Of a stretch of 64,000 nt of DNA, positions 1 through 10,269 are shown one piece after another (position 1 is the first letter of the stretch; each line of letters starts with the position of its first letter). The DNA lies in contig JACGCK010000034.1 in assembly GCA_014925825.1 (NCBI GenBank), forward strand, positions 62,001 to 126,000. Reading direction: 5' to 3'. Source of the stretch: Pholiota molesta. Its lineage: Eukaryota > Basidiomycota > Agaricomycetes > Agaricales > Strophariaceae. The notes under the pieces are model-generated. The model saw only the letters and a program-made list of their open reading frames with translations. It did not search any database and was not told the DNA's origin. The position numbers and the translations under genes were made by a program.

Positions 1-1542
1 TACGAACGCCTGTTTGACAGATAGAAATCTCCAGATACGGCTGCTTGTTAACATCTATCTTTTTATTTGCATTTCGAATCCGTGCCTTGTCAAGATATGT
101 GGTTTGTGCCATATGTAGTACCGGCGCTTGTTCAGCGCTTAAAACACCGCACTATCCGCGGAGCGCGTAACCTCTTTCGCTCACAGCAACAAAGATGTTT
201 GGCTTCCGTCTGCTTGAAACCCTCTCTAAAACACATTCTACCACATTCCAGCGCCTAAAAACGGCAGCGCAGTACACATGGCCAAGGCGCTTAGCCTGAA
301 TTCACGCCGCGCACATGGCACATTGGCAACAAGCTGCCAATGCCGGCCCAACGGTTCTCAAAAATACCTTTGCTCTGCTTTAACCACAACATCAGGATGG
401 CTGTTTAGTGTTGCAAATTTACAGAAACACCTCAGCCAACTCAATGACTGCACACTCTGTTTCTCGGTAAATTTCGAGCAGACGCGCATCCAGATGTGCT
501 GTAAAATTTCAAAATACATTGTTTCTTTTCTTTCAGAGCTCAGCAGGAGGGGAAAAGAATATTAAACTCCGGAGCAATAATGGAGCGTGCAGATGGGATA
601 TAAATGATGTCATCTCAAGCCGCTCGCAACTTGCTCGAAGTGACGGTATCAAAATGTAAGAGCATAATTCGGATGACACTTCCGCTCGCAACGCTTCAAC
701 CCTGGTAAATTAGTACACATGTAAGTCCGTTCTTATGTCAAAATCTCAGCTACTCAGAAAGATTTCGCGGGAATTTACACACACCGGGCAAGTGGCCACA
801 TGCAAGTTACTTGTTACGTTTAATAAATTGCATGCTTCTTATGGCATTACCTAAAAAGAAGTGTATTTTTGAATTTGTAGCGGTGATTCGGGAATGGAGG
901 CAATGTATCTGTAATGCCAGCAGCTATGCACGGTTGATCGGAATCGGAGATATCTGCCAGAACAGATTTACATTCATGTGGAATTCCTGGACTATGTACT
1001 AGAGAAGGTTCGCTATTCAAATACTATTGTCTCTGGGACAAGGATACTGTATAGCACAAGCAAGAGATAAAGAATTATTACAATAATCAAGAAAGAAATC
1101 GGGGTATGAGAAAGGTTTATGCAGAGTGGTGATGTTGCAGGGACGTATTACATATTTTGGGCCTAGGGATTATTTGCCGTACTTTCCGAAGTTGAGTAAT
1201 CGGAGCAGAGAAGTGGTGATGGAGACGTGAAAGAAGGGTCCAGCTTGGCATTCCGAGCATATAAAGTCTGGAGACTTTTCGACGGAGTGTGTATCCTCCA
1301 GCCCATCCTAATGCTAGGTCCCATTCCTGTTCGCTCCATTGTCCTATCTCTAACCATGTCACTATGTCATTGATGTGAGTACTCTATGGTATATTGGTAA
1401 TGTGCACGGATATTGATCATATTTCTAGCTTTGACCATGCACTTCTAATTTAAGCGCCCATATATTGCAGAAGGTGAGCATATGTTTGTGCATGTCTCGG
1501 TTGCTTTGTGATTGATATTTTTCTTTGGCAGAACTTTGAATT
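1..1542. other. No gene recognised
   Basis: Only short open frames occur on either strand and none carries a recognisable domain. The longest, on the minus strand at about 1117-1362, has no family signature and no convincing splice context. The segment around 1370-1540 has several GT...AG-like intervals and the word TTTAAGCGCCC, which resembles words in the repeats near 39.0-39.7 kb. I read this as decayed repeat or intergenic DNA. Confidence 0.5.
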
Positions 1543-1600
1543 GGATTTTTCGATGTCCCGCGGACTGACATATCTGTAAGTCGTGTCCATTCTTGCATTT
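1543..1600 (+). repeat. Outlying copy of the GATGTCCCGCGGACT repeat
   Basis: The core word GATGTCCCGCGGACT, followed by a GACATATCTGTAAG-like tail and a TACATCTAGTA word, matches the units at 2715-2945. A roughly 1 kb block of different composition (about 1735-2710) separates this copy from the main array, so that block may be an insertion into the repeat. Confidence 0.55.
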
Positions 1601-1734
1601 ACATCTAGTATTCACTATCATCTCTCGCTTTGATCACAGCTGTCTAATTTAAGCACCCAAAAGGTAAGCATCTGATTGAGTGCATCCGTGGTGAAGTTCT
1701 TCCACTTATACTTTTTGTTATACAACAGGTAGGG

Positions 1735-2710
1735 GTCTGTCTCCTCACCCGCACTCAACGTCAACCCGTATCCCCAGTCGCGGGTCAGCGGGTGCATGGC
1801 CGCGCGATGCTGATGGGTTCAAGCTCCGCTTGAAACCGAAATCAGCGAAACAACATCGTTGATTTCAATCCACCTTTCTGCATGGCCGCGTGCCCCTCCC
1901 CTCTGGCCATTCCTTCAATGATAGATCAACGAATGGGCTGACAACGGAATGTGACGAAACACGCCGACAACACACCAACAATGCACCACGATGCAGATGA
2001 CGTGCCGCTATGCACGATGCACCACAGACAATGCGACACGATGCCAACGACGCAATGCAGGCGACATGATAAGGATGTCGCAAAACAACAACGAAGGCAA
2101 TGGGGGCGCTGCAGAGCAAAGGGAAGACCCGGGAGCGGGAGATCCAACAGGTACGCCCAGTTCCCTCTCTTCCCTTCCCAATCTGACCTCTCAAAGACAG
2201 TGTCGAAGTTCACCGTCCCAAGGCACATTTCCCACCATCAGCATGACCGCAATAACCCATCCCTCACCAGTACCAACTCGGACCAGCGACGCCGACGACG
2301 CCGACGATGCAACGATATGCCAGGCTCACGATGACCAATTGACCATTGACACAACAAGGACGTGGCGGCGGACGACGTGTAAACGGCTATGGCAGACAGC
2401 GCGTGAATGACACATGAACGATGACGCAGGTGCAGTAGGATGCCACGACGACGCATAAACAACAGTCACAGACGGCGCGTGAACGATGGCCAACCACCTT
2501 TCTGTGTAACCGCGCACTTGCAGGGCACATGGGGGCACCACGGCAGGACACCCAGCCGTCTGCATACACAAGGAGTGCGGCAATAGCAGCACCTGCGGTA
2601 TGCAGACGCTTGATGGAACCTACCCCTGACAACACTAACCCATGAGGGTTTCGAGACCCCCATAACCCGCCGTACCCACTACCCAAAGCCGCCAAAAACC
2701 CGTAATTTTG
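1735..2710. other. Low-complexity block rich in GACGATG/CGATGC words
   Basis: The stretch is dominated by imperfect reiterations of GACGATG, GCACGATG and GACGCCGAC. Longer imperfect repeats include a CCACCTTTCTG word near 1869 and 2500 and a CAGAC(A/G)GCGCGTGAA word near 2393 and 2469. Both ends are rich in ACCC/GGGT words. The many overlapping open frames on both strands follow from this composition. I see no supported gene. It could be a decayed mobile element inserted between two copies of the flanking repeat. Confidence 0.4.
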
Positions 2711-2714
2711 AAAT

Positions 2715-2945
2715 TTGATTTTTGGATGTCCCGCGGACTAACATATCTTTACGTTTGACATCTGGTACTTAGGCGGCTTTTATCTCAGTTCCCACATGTG
2801 CAATCGATTTTTGGATGTCCCGCGAACTAATATGTGAGTCGCATCCATTTGCTATGTTCACATCTGGTACTCATGCGGCTCTTATCTCAGTTCCCGCCCT
2901 TTGGCATGGACATCCCGCGGCCTAACGTGTCCGTGAGTTTACCCT
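2715..2945 (+). repeat. Short degenerate tandem array, three units
   Basis: Three units of about 90-110 bp begin near 2717, 2805 and 2906. Each has the core GGATGTCCCGCG(G/A)ACTAA or a variant. Between cores lies a second conserved stretch, ACATCTGGTACT followed by GCGGCT and TTATCTCAGTTCCC, seen near 2758 and 2867. An outlying copy sits at 1543. Confidence 0.6.
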
Positions 2946-3175
2946 TTATCAAATGTTCAGACTGGGTACTCACACTGCTGTTATCCCATTTTCTGTGTTC
3001 TCAGTACTCGACATTTTGTTTTCATAGCTCGGAATTATGCTGCGGCGCTAATTATATTCTAATTAGAGTTTTGAGTTTCCCGCGAGCAGTGGCTCGTATT
3101 CTTCGGCTTTCCCGAATCCAAAATTATGCAGCTTCACTCATTCTACTGAAACTGGATATTTAGAGAGAATCCGAC

Positions 3176-3190
3176 TTAGGGTTAGGGTTA
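3176..3190 (+). repeat. Interstitial telomere-like motif
   Basis: The sequence reads TTAGGGTTAGGGTTA, two and a half units of the fungal and animal telomere hexamer. It is far from any array and lies at the edge of the decayed region that ends in the truncated kinase. It is too short to be a telomere. Chance, break repair or a promoter telobox are all possible. Confidence 0.5.
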
Positions 3191-3687
3191 CGAGATCTTG
3201 CGTTCTTGGTGAGTAGTTTATTGAAGTTGTCGGAAATCCATCTAATGCTGCAGTAGGGTGCTTTCGCGCAAACGCGCAGTCATCGCATGCAAGTGAAGAT
3301 GTGCGCCAAGTTGGTTTTCTCACGACCTCGATCCATCGCGTACAGATGAACTCGACAGCAAAGGACTTTGGTGAGTTCCATTTCACTCCGTTGTACACAG
3401 TTTGTAGATAGTCGCGCATGCCCTGCCCTTTGGGGGGCTGCACTCTGACTGTTGTCGCTGGTGCTGGGTGAGTAAGTTGCTGGGTGAGTAAGTAGAGTAG
3501 ATAGTCCCGGATAGCCTTGCCCTTCGGGGGGGCTAACCTCTGCGCGCATTGCACCAGAAGCCGATTGGAGACTGTGACCTAGGCTCATTTTGAAAAACTT
3601 ACCCCCGTTTAGGCAATTTCACCACACAAATCTCGCTTTTTCACACAGATTTTCACCAAGTTTGTCTGATGTCATTCGCGAAAAAAG

Positions 3688-4643
3688 GCGCACCACACCA
3701 AGACTCCACCAATCTGTCTCCATGCCATATCCTTCGCTTTCGGGTTGAATCTCAAATTGCCCATCCTCCATTTCCAGAGCGACAAGGGCTTCTTCATGGG
3801 CTTGTAAGATTTCTGGAGAGATATAATCACAGGTTCCGCATGGAACCAGACAGTATCGTTTCGCGATGAGCTGGCTACCGTCCGGGCTTGGGGGTAAAAG
3901 TGGTGCTGCGGAGCCGAAATCGATGAGGAGAACGTGAGCATCAGCTGTGAGCACAAAATTGTGCGGTTTAATATCCCTGTATATAAAGCATTAGGAACGT
4001 GAAAACATGAACATCGGAGGAAGAAACGTGTACCGATGGGCGAACCCTTGCGAATGACACCAGTGGATCGCGCTCACGAGTTGCGGCGCCCACCACAAGA
4101 GATCGGATTCCAGCACGCGACCATCGTGAGGACTGGATTCAAGGACGTCCCAGAGGGTGCCTCCCTCTGCATAGTCCATGATTAAGTTGAGATGCGTCGG
4201 CGTTTGGAATGCACAGAGGAGATGTGGAGCCCATGGTGAATTCGTCTTGACGGCTTGTAAGAGCAAATCCCGTTCATGTTGGGGCGAGCATTGCTGTTAA
4301 AATATGAGCACGCTAATCCGAAAGCACTATGAAGACATACATCACGCGTTCGTAGAGCGAACTGCTTTTCGATCGACTTGCGCACATAAACGCAGTTGTT
4401 CAGCCGGCATGTAACGACGTCAATCTGATATTCCAACTCCATCAGCGATTCCAACACATTTCTGGAAAGAGAACCCACCACTCCAAATTGACCATATTCC
4501 AGAGTTCCAACGACATCAAGGTCGTTATCTTTGAATCGTAGGGAGTCGACCTCCGCCGTCTTCGCTGCAACGTTCGTTAGACAAGTCTCTTTGCTCGCAT
4601 TATGAGAGGGACGAACCTGTCTTGCCGATAACGCTCTGACCAT
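3688..4643 (-). pseudogene. AGC-like Ser/Thr protein kinase, truncated at both ends
   Basis: Four exons can be joined on the minus strand. A glycine-loop region (EYGQFG then IDVV) is interrupted by an intron. Next comes an exon with VYVRKSIEK, the probable ATP-lysine region, then an exon with FQTPTHLNLIMDYAEGG and SQGFAHR. A 57-nt intron (3977-4033) completes HRDIKPHN, and the DFG motif appears in LLIDFGSAAP, followed by PCGTCDYISPEI and ETDWWSLG. These are the catalytic loop, DFG and APE-equivalent elements of an AGC-type kinase. Directly after WWSLGVV the similarity stops, and the usual YEM...G..PF region and rest of the C-lobe are absent. No convincing N-terminal region lies upstream. I infer a nonfunctional gene remnant. 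Its molecular role cannot be assigned beyond protein kinase. Confidence 0.7.
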
Positions 4644-5201
4644 GCATCAGCCGATCTACGGCGACACCTTCTGCATCCTCGTCGCCTTGATTGTTGCCGT
4701 TGAGCAGGGTGGCCAATCGTGTTTTTCGCTGACGCCATGAGAGAGACATGCATTAGGTGCTTCCTCACGATGTGCTCGTTCCTTAGATGATAAGTAAAGA
4801 TTGCTGAACGGCGGTCCAGATCTGTCGAAGATTGTGTCGATGCACAAAAATCGTGTTCCAAAGACCTGATTGTCGTTTGCGACGAAGAGTAACCAACATG
4901 ATTATGTAAGTTCCATCACAGGCGTACCAGCGACTTTCCAAAAATAGGCAATGCCCTTTCTTGCCTTCCACCGTCCACGGAAAACACATTATTCTCGTTT
5001 GTTATTTATTCACTGCTGGATCGCAAATTCGCAATGTATCTTTGATCTTGATGCATGGTGCCGGTTATTGATGTTTATCTTGTCCCCCTCTGAAATAATG
5101 GGTTTTCGACATGCACAAAATTTAAATCAGATGGTTCACGGTTCACCAGCGGGTATATGTACGTACTCTCGAACAAATTTGAAAAGATGAGCCAGACTCG
5201 C
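4644..5201. other. No gene recognised between kinase remnant and dehydrogenase
   Basis: Minus-strand open frames at 4656-4989 could be decayed upstream exons of the kinase, but they carry no recognisable motif and need frame changes. Nothing else is supported. Confidence 0.4.
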
Positions 5202-6183
5202 CTACTTCGACGCCGTTTCTTCGACTGAGTGTTCATATAAAATCGTCTGCGCATCCTTCGCCTGGGGGAATTTCTTCATCCCAATATCCTCTCCGAATCT
5301 ACCCCGACGATACATCCCCTTCTTTGCCGCGAGTAAAGCGAATAACATGTACTCCGCATTCTCCTCTGGCGGGGTGGCGACCGCCCAAATCAATGGGCTG
5401 AAGATAAACATCAGGAAGCTGCGCAATATTCCCGGACGAAGCATCGTCCCATTGAGGACGGCTCCAGGCCAGACGTGGGTGAACGCGATGTCGGGATCAC
5501 GGCGCGCGAATTCCTGCACCGCGAAAACATACATCGTCAGCAAGCCAGCCAAAAAGTTCGTGCGAGCGGTCTAGCAGCTTACCGCGACCATGAGGTCGTT
5601 GTACGAGACCGTATGGGAACCCGCCCTGAACACCCCATATGTCTTCCTCATCCCCAAATCCTGCAGATCAAGCTCAGGCGTCGTGCCCGCCCCAGCGCCA
5701 AGCACACACAGCACGCTCGCCGCTTCCTGGCCCGCCGCCGCATTCCTCAGCAAGGGCAACAGATCATGCGTCAGTGCGAAGCGATTGTAATACCGAATCG
5801 CCAGCAGGTCGTCAATCCCCTCCTCCGTCTCCTGCCGCCCGCCCCAGAACCGCATGCTCCCCGCACAGTGCACCAGTAAGTTGATCTTCGGCAGCCGCTT
5901 CAGGAGGTCGGCGGCGAGCGCGTGCACGTTCTTCATTAGAAGCACGTCGCACTGGATGAATTCGTATTTGGACTCGGGGGCGGTGGGGAGGCCCGCGATG
6001 ATGGCTTCGGCCGTGGCGCGGTTGCGCCCGACGAGGACGATATGGATGCGCCCGTTGAGATGGCGCGCGAGGGTCTCGAGCATGGCCTGCCGATGCCGCC
6101 TGTGGCCCGGTGACTACCATGACTGGGACGTAGGAGGGGTTGAACGCGGCGTTGGCATCTCGAGATTCGACGAAGGTAGGCAT
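5202..6183 (-). pseudogene. Short-chain dehydrogenase/reductase with two frameshifts in the glycine motif
   Basis: An NAD(P)-dependent SDR-like protein. The start at 6183 gives a short leader, then VPVMVVTG, the start of the Rossmann TGxxxGIG motif. Further on come LVGRNRATAEAI, FIQCDVLLMKNV, NLLVHCAG (the NNAG equivalent) and YGVFRAGSHTVSYNDLMVA. A 69-nt intron (5514-5582) then leads into EFARRDPDIAFTHVWPGAV and a C-terminal region with a hydrophobic stretch. Between VVTG and QAMLET the frame must shift twice, by one missing base each near 6090 and 6107, to restore a normal glycine motif. The rest of both exons is open, with good splice sites. Either this is a young pseudogene or the assembly has two local base drops. 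The substrate is unknown. Confidence 0.7.
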
Positions 6184-8235
6184 TCGGACTGGCGCAAACG
6201 CGTGGTTGGATTTACGGCTAATTTTATTAGAATATTGGAGCTCAAGGCTGCAGAAGGACGTACCGAGTTGAGAAGAGTAGGTTAAGTGGTGCGTTATTCG
6301 TTCAAGTTCGAGCCACTTGTGTACGTGCGGTTCCGAAACGAAGTCATAATCTCTCTCAACGTGACATTGGAAAGATTCTAATCACTGCTTTTATTTGCGT
6401 GGGGTTCGCCCTGTTGGCGCTTGTTGGTGTGGTGGACTTGGCAACAAGAAATACAAGTCGAACCTGAGGGTGAGATTGGAGCTGGATTGGATGGTCTTCC
6501 GAGAGGTGCTGACAGCAGAACAGATCGTCGAATGTCACCATTGATATTACTATATAAGTAAATAATACGCTAGATGGTCGTCCGAATCATTTACAACACT
6601 CGAATGGGCAATGGGCGCCAAGTTAATCTAAAAATCACCATTTACAGTAAGCCCAAGCGAGGACTGATATTTTTGAAATACCGTTGGAGGGTAACGGTCA
6701 GATAAGATAACGGAAAGATGAGGTACAATTACGAGTCCTATTTATAGGAGTCGTTTTTTACCTGATGTTTCGACTTCTCACGCTACATGTCACTCACTTC
6801 TTGCTATGTAGCTTCCATCATTATCGACAGGACTTGCATCCGTTCGACGCGCGCCCCTCATCTCCTCTATGACGACAACATATCCCCCGCGTGTCGAAGG
6901 CGCTGAGTCGCTGACGTGCCTTTCCCCCTTTTCCAATGAGGGATGTGGACCGGCACCGACGCGCGTGACGATGATCGATTGAACGACGCAGGTCGATGGT
7001 CACGGATTCGTTGGGGAGAATGTGGGAGATGAGGGTCGCGTGTTGGACGTTGACGCGTTGACGACATCCTATTCACTTCGGCGAGTACTTGAATTCCTGC
7101 ACCGCGAACTCGGTTACCCACATGTCTGCCCCTACTACCTACTACCAAGGCGAGCCTGATAGTGCGAGCAGGTGAATTGGTTGTACCAACGCGCGTCCGG
7201 GCACCTGCCTTAGGAATTCACTAGCAGCACCAGTCTCCAATCAAAAAAAAACGCGAGAGGCGGGCCAATTGAAATGGTCATTGGCAATCATGAAATCTCA
7301 GCTTATGTCGGATATGACAGCGCGCGAGGGTGAACTTGATTCCTAATGCACCACCGTCTCCATGCACGACGAATTCTACACTGGCAGGGCTCTGCAGCGT
7401 GGAGACGCAACGCAGTCCCAACTAGTACCGCCTCACAATGTTGGTTGTGCGAGCCCGCGCCGCGCGGATTAGGAGAGCATTGCCACGCACGCAAGGAAGC
7501 GCATTGGTTTGTACCAACACGCTTCGCGAGTGCCGTTGGAAACCTCCAGCAGTACATTGGTGGTGCCGATGAGACCACCGCAGCGAGCCGGCATTGATAT
7601 GATAAGGACGACATTGACGGCCACGCCGCCACCAACGCGAGGAAGCGGTCGTGACAAACAAGTGAATCCGACAGCGCGAGCAACCGCGCCGGTTGTATTG
7701 GCGTGCATAGGGACCACCGCGAGAAGCTTCCAGCATCGCGCCGTTCTCAACGAGTCCCGATGCACTTGGCGAGAACAGTGAGCGCACTTTCATCGTGCTA
7801 GGCTGCGAATCGGGACCCTGCTAGCCCTGTTCCCTCGTTTTGGGGGCTTCGCGTGGCATTCTTACGAACAGTGGAATGCGAGATCATTTTTTGCTTGCAA
7901 TATTTCTACTCACCCGTACACCCTCTTCTGTTCAGTCCATCATATACTCCCCATTTTAAAGGATTGAATAACGTATATTTGAAATGAAGCGACCATAATT
8001 CTCAGAATCAGTGCACACTTTTAAGTACAAGGAATGTCCTAGCAGGAAATCAGGAAAGCCTCGGTCTATCAAGCTTGATTCAGAATACGTATTTTTCCTA
8101 TTTTTATTTTACTCTTTAAACTTCTTGCAGGTGGTATACTGACTGCGCGAAAGACTAAGCATACCTACCACCAACCTAAGTACACGAAAAAGGAGGGTCG
8201 TTATGCCGAGCAAAGCCGCGGCCCGCTCAACCAAG
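6184..8235. other. Intergenic region with one dispersed repeat, no supported gene
   Basis: Apart from the repeat at 6512-6690, only short open frames are present. An 18-bp exact match to the 3' splice region of the upstream dehydrogenase (GAATTCCTGCACCGCGAA) lies at 7091-7108, perhaps a relic of a second dehydrogenase copy. The GC-rich part at 7300-7800 has overlapping open frames on both strands but no family motif. Confidence 0.4.
6512..6690 (+). repeat. Dispersed repeat R1, copy 1
   Basis: About 180 bp that align along their length with 13867-14050. Shared words include ACAGATCGTCGAATGT, GGTCGTCCGAATC (GTCGTCCGAATC in copy 2), AAATCACCATTTACAGT and GAAATACCGT. No coding potential or terminal repeats are evident. 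A short nonautonomous element or a decayed LTR fragment is possible. Confidence 0.65.
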
Positions 8236-8302
8236 CAATTGGCCAGTCAAAATAACCGGCTAGCCAGTCGCGCTGTCAGTGTCAAACCACATTGTATGTC
8301 AA
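8236..8302 (+). promoter_or_regulatory. Conserved upstream block of F-box gene A
   Basis: This stretch starts about 140 bp before the start codon. It contains GGCCAGTCAAAATAACCGG, CTAGCCAG, CGCTGTCAGTGTCAAACC and ACATTGTATGT. The same order of words occurs upstream of F-box genes D and F, so it is probably the shared proximal promoter and 5' leader of this paralog subgroup. The CCGGCTAGCC core is partly palindromic. Confidence 0.6.
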
Positions 8303-8376
8303 GTTTCAATCTCAACCGTCGTCTTATTCACGTTCTGACATAGCTTTCAGACCTTCAATAACTCTACCACTGATCT

Positions 8377-9873
8377 ATGACGATGGCATCGTCGAGATCC
8401 AGGGATTCAGCTAGGACCCCAATAACCAAGGTTCCATATGACGTTCTCAGGGAAATTTTCAGTCACTGTCTGCCATGCCTTCCTCTTGTGACCCGGAAGG
8501 AGCACTGGCAGCCAAATACAACGATTGCGCCCATGCTGCTCTGCCAGATCTGCTCATCCTGGAGAACAGTCGCACTCGCGTCTCCTTCCCTTTGGTCTCA
8601 CTTGTTGTACCGCGTCACCACATATTCTGTCGGTCTTAAACCCAGATCCTGGGCAGTTCGCCAGAAAGACCTCGACTTCATAGGGTGGTGGAAGAGGAAC
8701 CAGGGCTCGATGGCGCCGTTCCTCCGCCTTGATATCAACAGAGACTATGGAACGCAAGACCGTCCGCTGGCAGAAGATGGGATGACTTTCCTTCTAAAAT
8801 ATATGACCTCAGCACAGTACCTTCAAGTCGATCCAGACTTTTGGAAACAAATTCATGACAAGCTCGCAGCCGGAGACCAGGTTATATTCCCATCCCTACA
8901 TACCCTTGAGACTGTTCAACAGGATCAAAATTTCCATCGTGCCCAAGTCCTCATAGGGCTTGTACCAACTCATACTCCGCCAGCGCTACGCCGTCTATCT
9001 TTAAACAGTAGTGCTACACTGCCTAGGGATGGTGTCATTCCAAATCATTGGTCGAAGCTGACCCATCTGTCCCTGCACGAGAGCGCGATTTCTGTGACTT
9101 CCTGGTTTACCCTCATGCGGGGTCTTCCAGAGCTCCAATGGGCATTTATTTCTAGCTTTGGCTTTGGCTTGTTACACTTGCTTGATAAATTTAACATCGA
9201 AGACTATACAGCGCCTCCCACTAAATATACCCATCACCAACTTACCACATTGATTCTTATTGGCGGTGCACACAGTACCGACTACACCGTGACAGCATCC
9301 CCGCTTACTTTGCTTTTTGGAAGTCTCTATCTTCCAGCCCTGCGAACGCTAACACTATCGTCTTTGGCGGACTCGTGGGAGGAGCCTGACACCATTTCCG
9401 ATATCGGCAATATGCTGCGTTCCACGCCGGCCTTGACAACGCTAGCCCTCCGTGGACCATTCTTTCTTTCCCTACACAATTACAAATATCCCACCATCAT
9501 CGCTGCAGTTGAAGATATCGAGCCAATTTGGAGCCACACATCACACTTGACGCACTTGAAACTCGAGTTGCCTGATGTCACTGGGTATAAACCCACCGAG
9601 AGCAGTGCAGCAGACGATGTAAGAACCTTTCTCCGCAACGTCTTCTTGCCGAATTGTGGCTGGTTGCCTCTCGATAACCTCACATGCCCCATTCAGACAG
9701 TCTCGTTTATCTGCCCTGTCCGTTTCGATTTTGACACTACCCGGAAATCTACGATGTCGAGTATTCTGAGCCACACAGAAGGAGCGCACAAGATTTTCTT
9801 CAATGTTATTCCTGACACGGGAGAAGACTATGTCATATCCGCGCCCAGGGAATGGGGCTCGAGAGATTATTAG
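8377..9873 (+). CDS. F-box-like protein, paralog A
   Basis: A single-exon 498-residue protein. Near residues 17-35 it has the F-box-like core KVPYDVLREIFSHCLP, followed by the conserved MLLCQICSSWRTVALASPSLWSHLLYR segment (about residues 50-80). F-box proteins bind Skp1 through this helix bundle and present substrates to an SCF ubiquitin ligase. The remainder is a long leucine-rich region without strict LRR spacing (for example LRRLSLN, LTHLSLHES, TLTLSSLADSW, LTTLALRG) that probably forms the substrate-facing part. The start ATGACGATGGCATCG matches the equivalent starts in copies E and F. It is closest to the frameshifted copy F (shared GTQDR.LAEDGM and ADSWEEP.TISDI). Nothing identifies its substrate. 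Confidence 0.85.
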   Translation: MTMASSRSRDSARTPITKVPYDVLREIFSHCLPCLPLVTRKEHWQPNTTIAPMLLCQICSSWRTVALASPSLWSHLLYRVTTYSVGLKPRSWAVRQKDLDFIGWWKRNQGSMAPFLRLDINRDYGTQDRPLAEDGMTFLLKYMTSAQYLQVDPDFWKQIHDKLAAGDQVIFPSLHTLETVQQDQNFHRAQVLIGLVPTHTPPALRRLSLNSSATLPRDGVIPNHWSKLTHLSLHESAISVTSWFTLMRGLPELQWAFISSFGFGLLHLLDKFNIEDYTAPPTKYTHHQLTTLILIGGAHSTDYTVTASPLTLLFGSLYLPALRTLTLSSLADSWEEPDTISDIGNMLRSTPALTTLALRGPFFLSLHNYKYPTIIAAVEDIEPIWSHTSHLTHLKLELPDVTGYKPTESSAADDVRTFLRNVFLPNCGWLPLDNLTCPIQTVSFICPVRFDFDTTRKSTMSSILSHTEGAHKIFFNVIPDTGEDYVISAPREWGSRDY

Positions 9874-10005
9874 GACTGGATAGTTCCTGCGGATTTATTT
9901 GTGTTGTAGTCCTTCAACGAAGATTGTGGCATAAAAGTGAGTAAATAGTGGATGTAAATAAACAACCCAGTTGTAAAATAAACGTATCAGAGATCTACGC
10001 TCAAA

Positions 10006-10227
10006 TCATTTCCTCGACAAAGAATAGCCAAGTAAAAGAGAACGGTCAGTTGGAATGGGCTGGATTGAATAAGTAGGAAGGTGCGAAGGACGAGAGTCAG
10101 TGACAACAACATTCAGGATGATCGGAGTTATCGGGCCGCGTAGGACGGGAAAATCAACGCGTTCCGCAGTGTAATCGTACTGCATCGTCCACCACGTCCG
10201 TCGTCCACCACCAGTCTCCACACACAC
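10006..10227 (-). repeat. Dispersed block R2, copy 1 (upstream of HNH gene 1)
   Basis: Read on the minus strand, the block runs through GGAACGCGTTG, TTTTCCC, GCGGCCCGATAACTCCGATC, then TATTCAATCCAGCCCATTCC and a TCGAGGAAATGATTTGA tail. The same series occurs on the plus strand at 48345-48480 (head only), 49980-50225 and 55290-55530. It occupies most of the 0.4 kb between F-box A and the HNH gene. No coding function is evident. Confidence 0.65.
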
Positions 10228-10269
10228 ATACGCCGAAGATACGCCTTGTCAACATCGCCGCTCCAAGAC

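Noticed and set aside
1865..2695. Overlapping open frames on both strands of 80-139 residues
   Set aside because: They result from the biased GACGATG-rich composition. No family motifs or splice structure are present.
7091..7108. 18-bp exact match to the dehydrogenase splice region as evidence for a second dehydrogenase gene
   Set aside because: No further dehydrogenase motif lies around it, so it could be a relic or chance.
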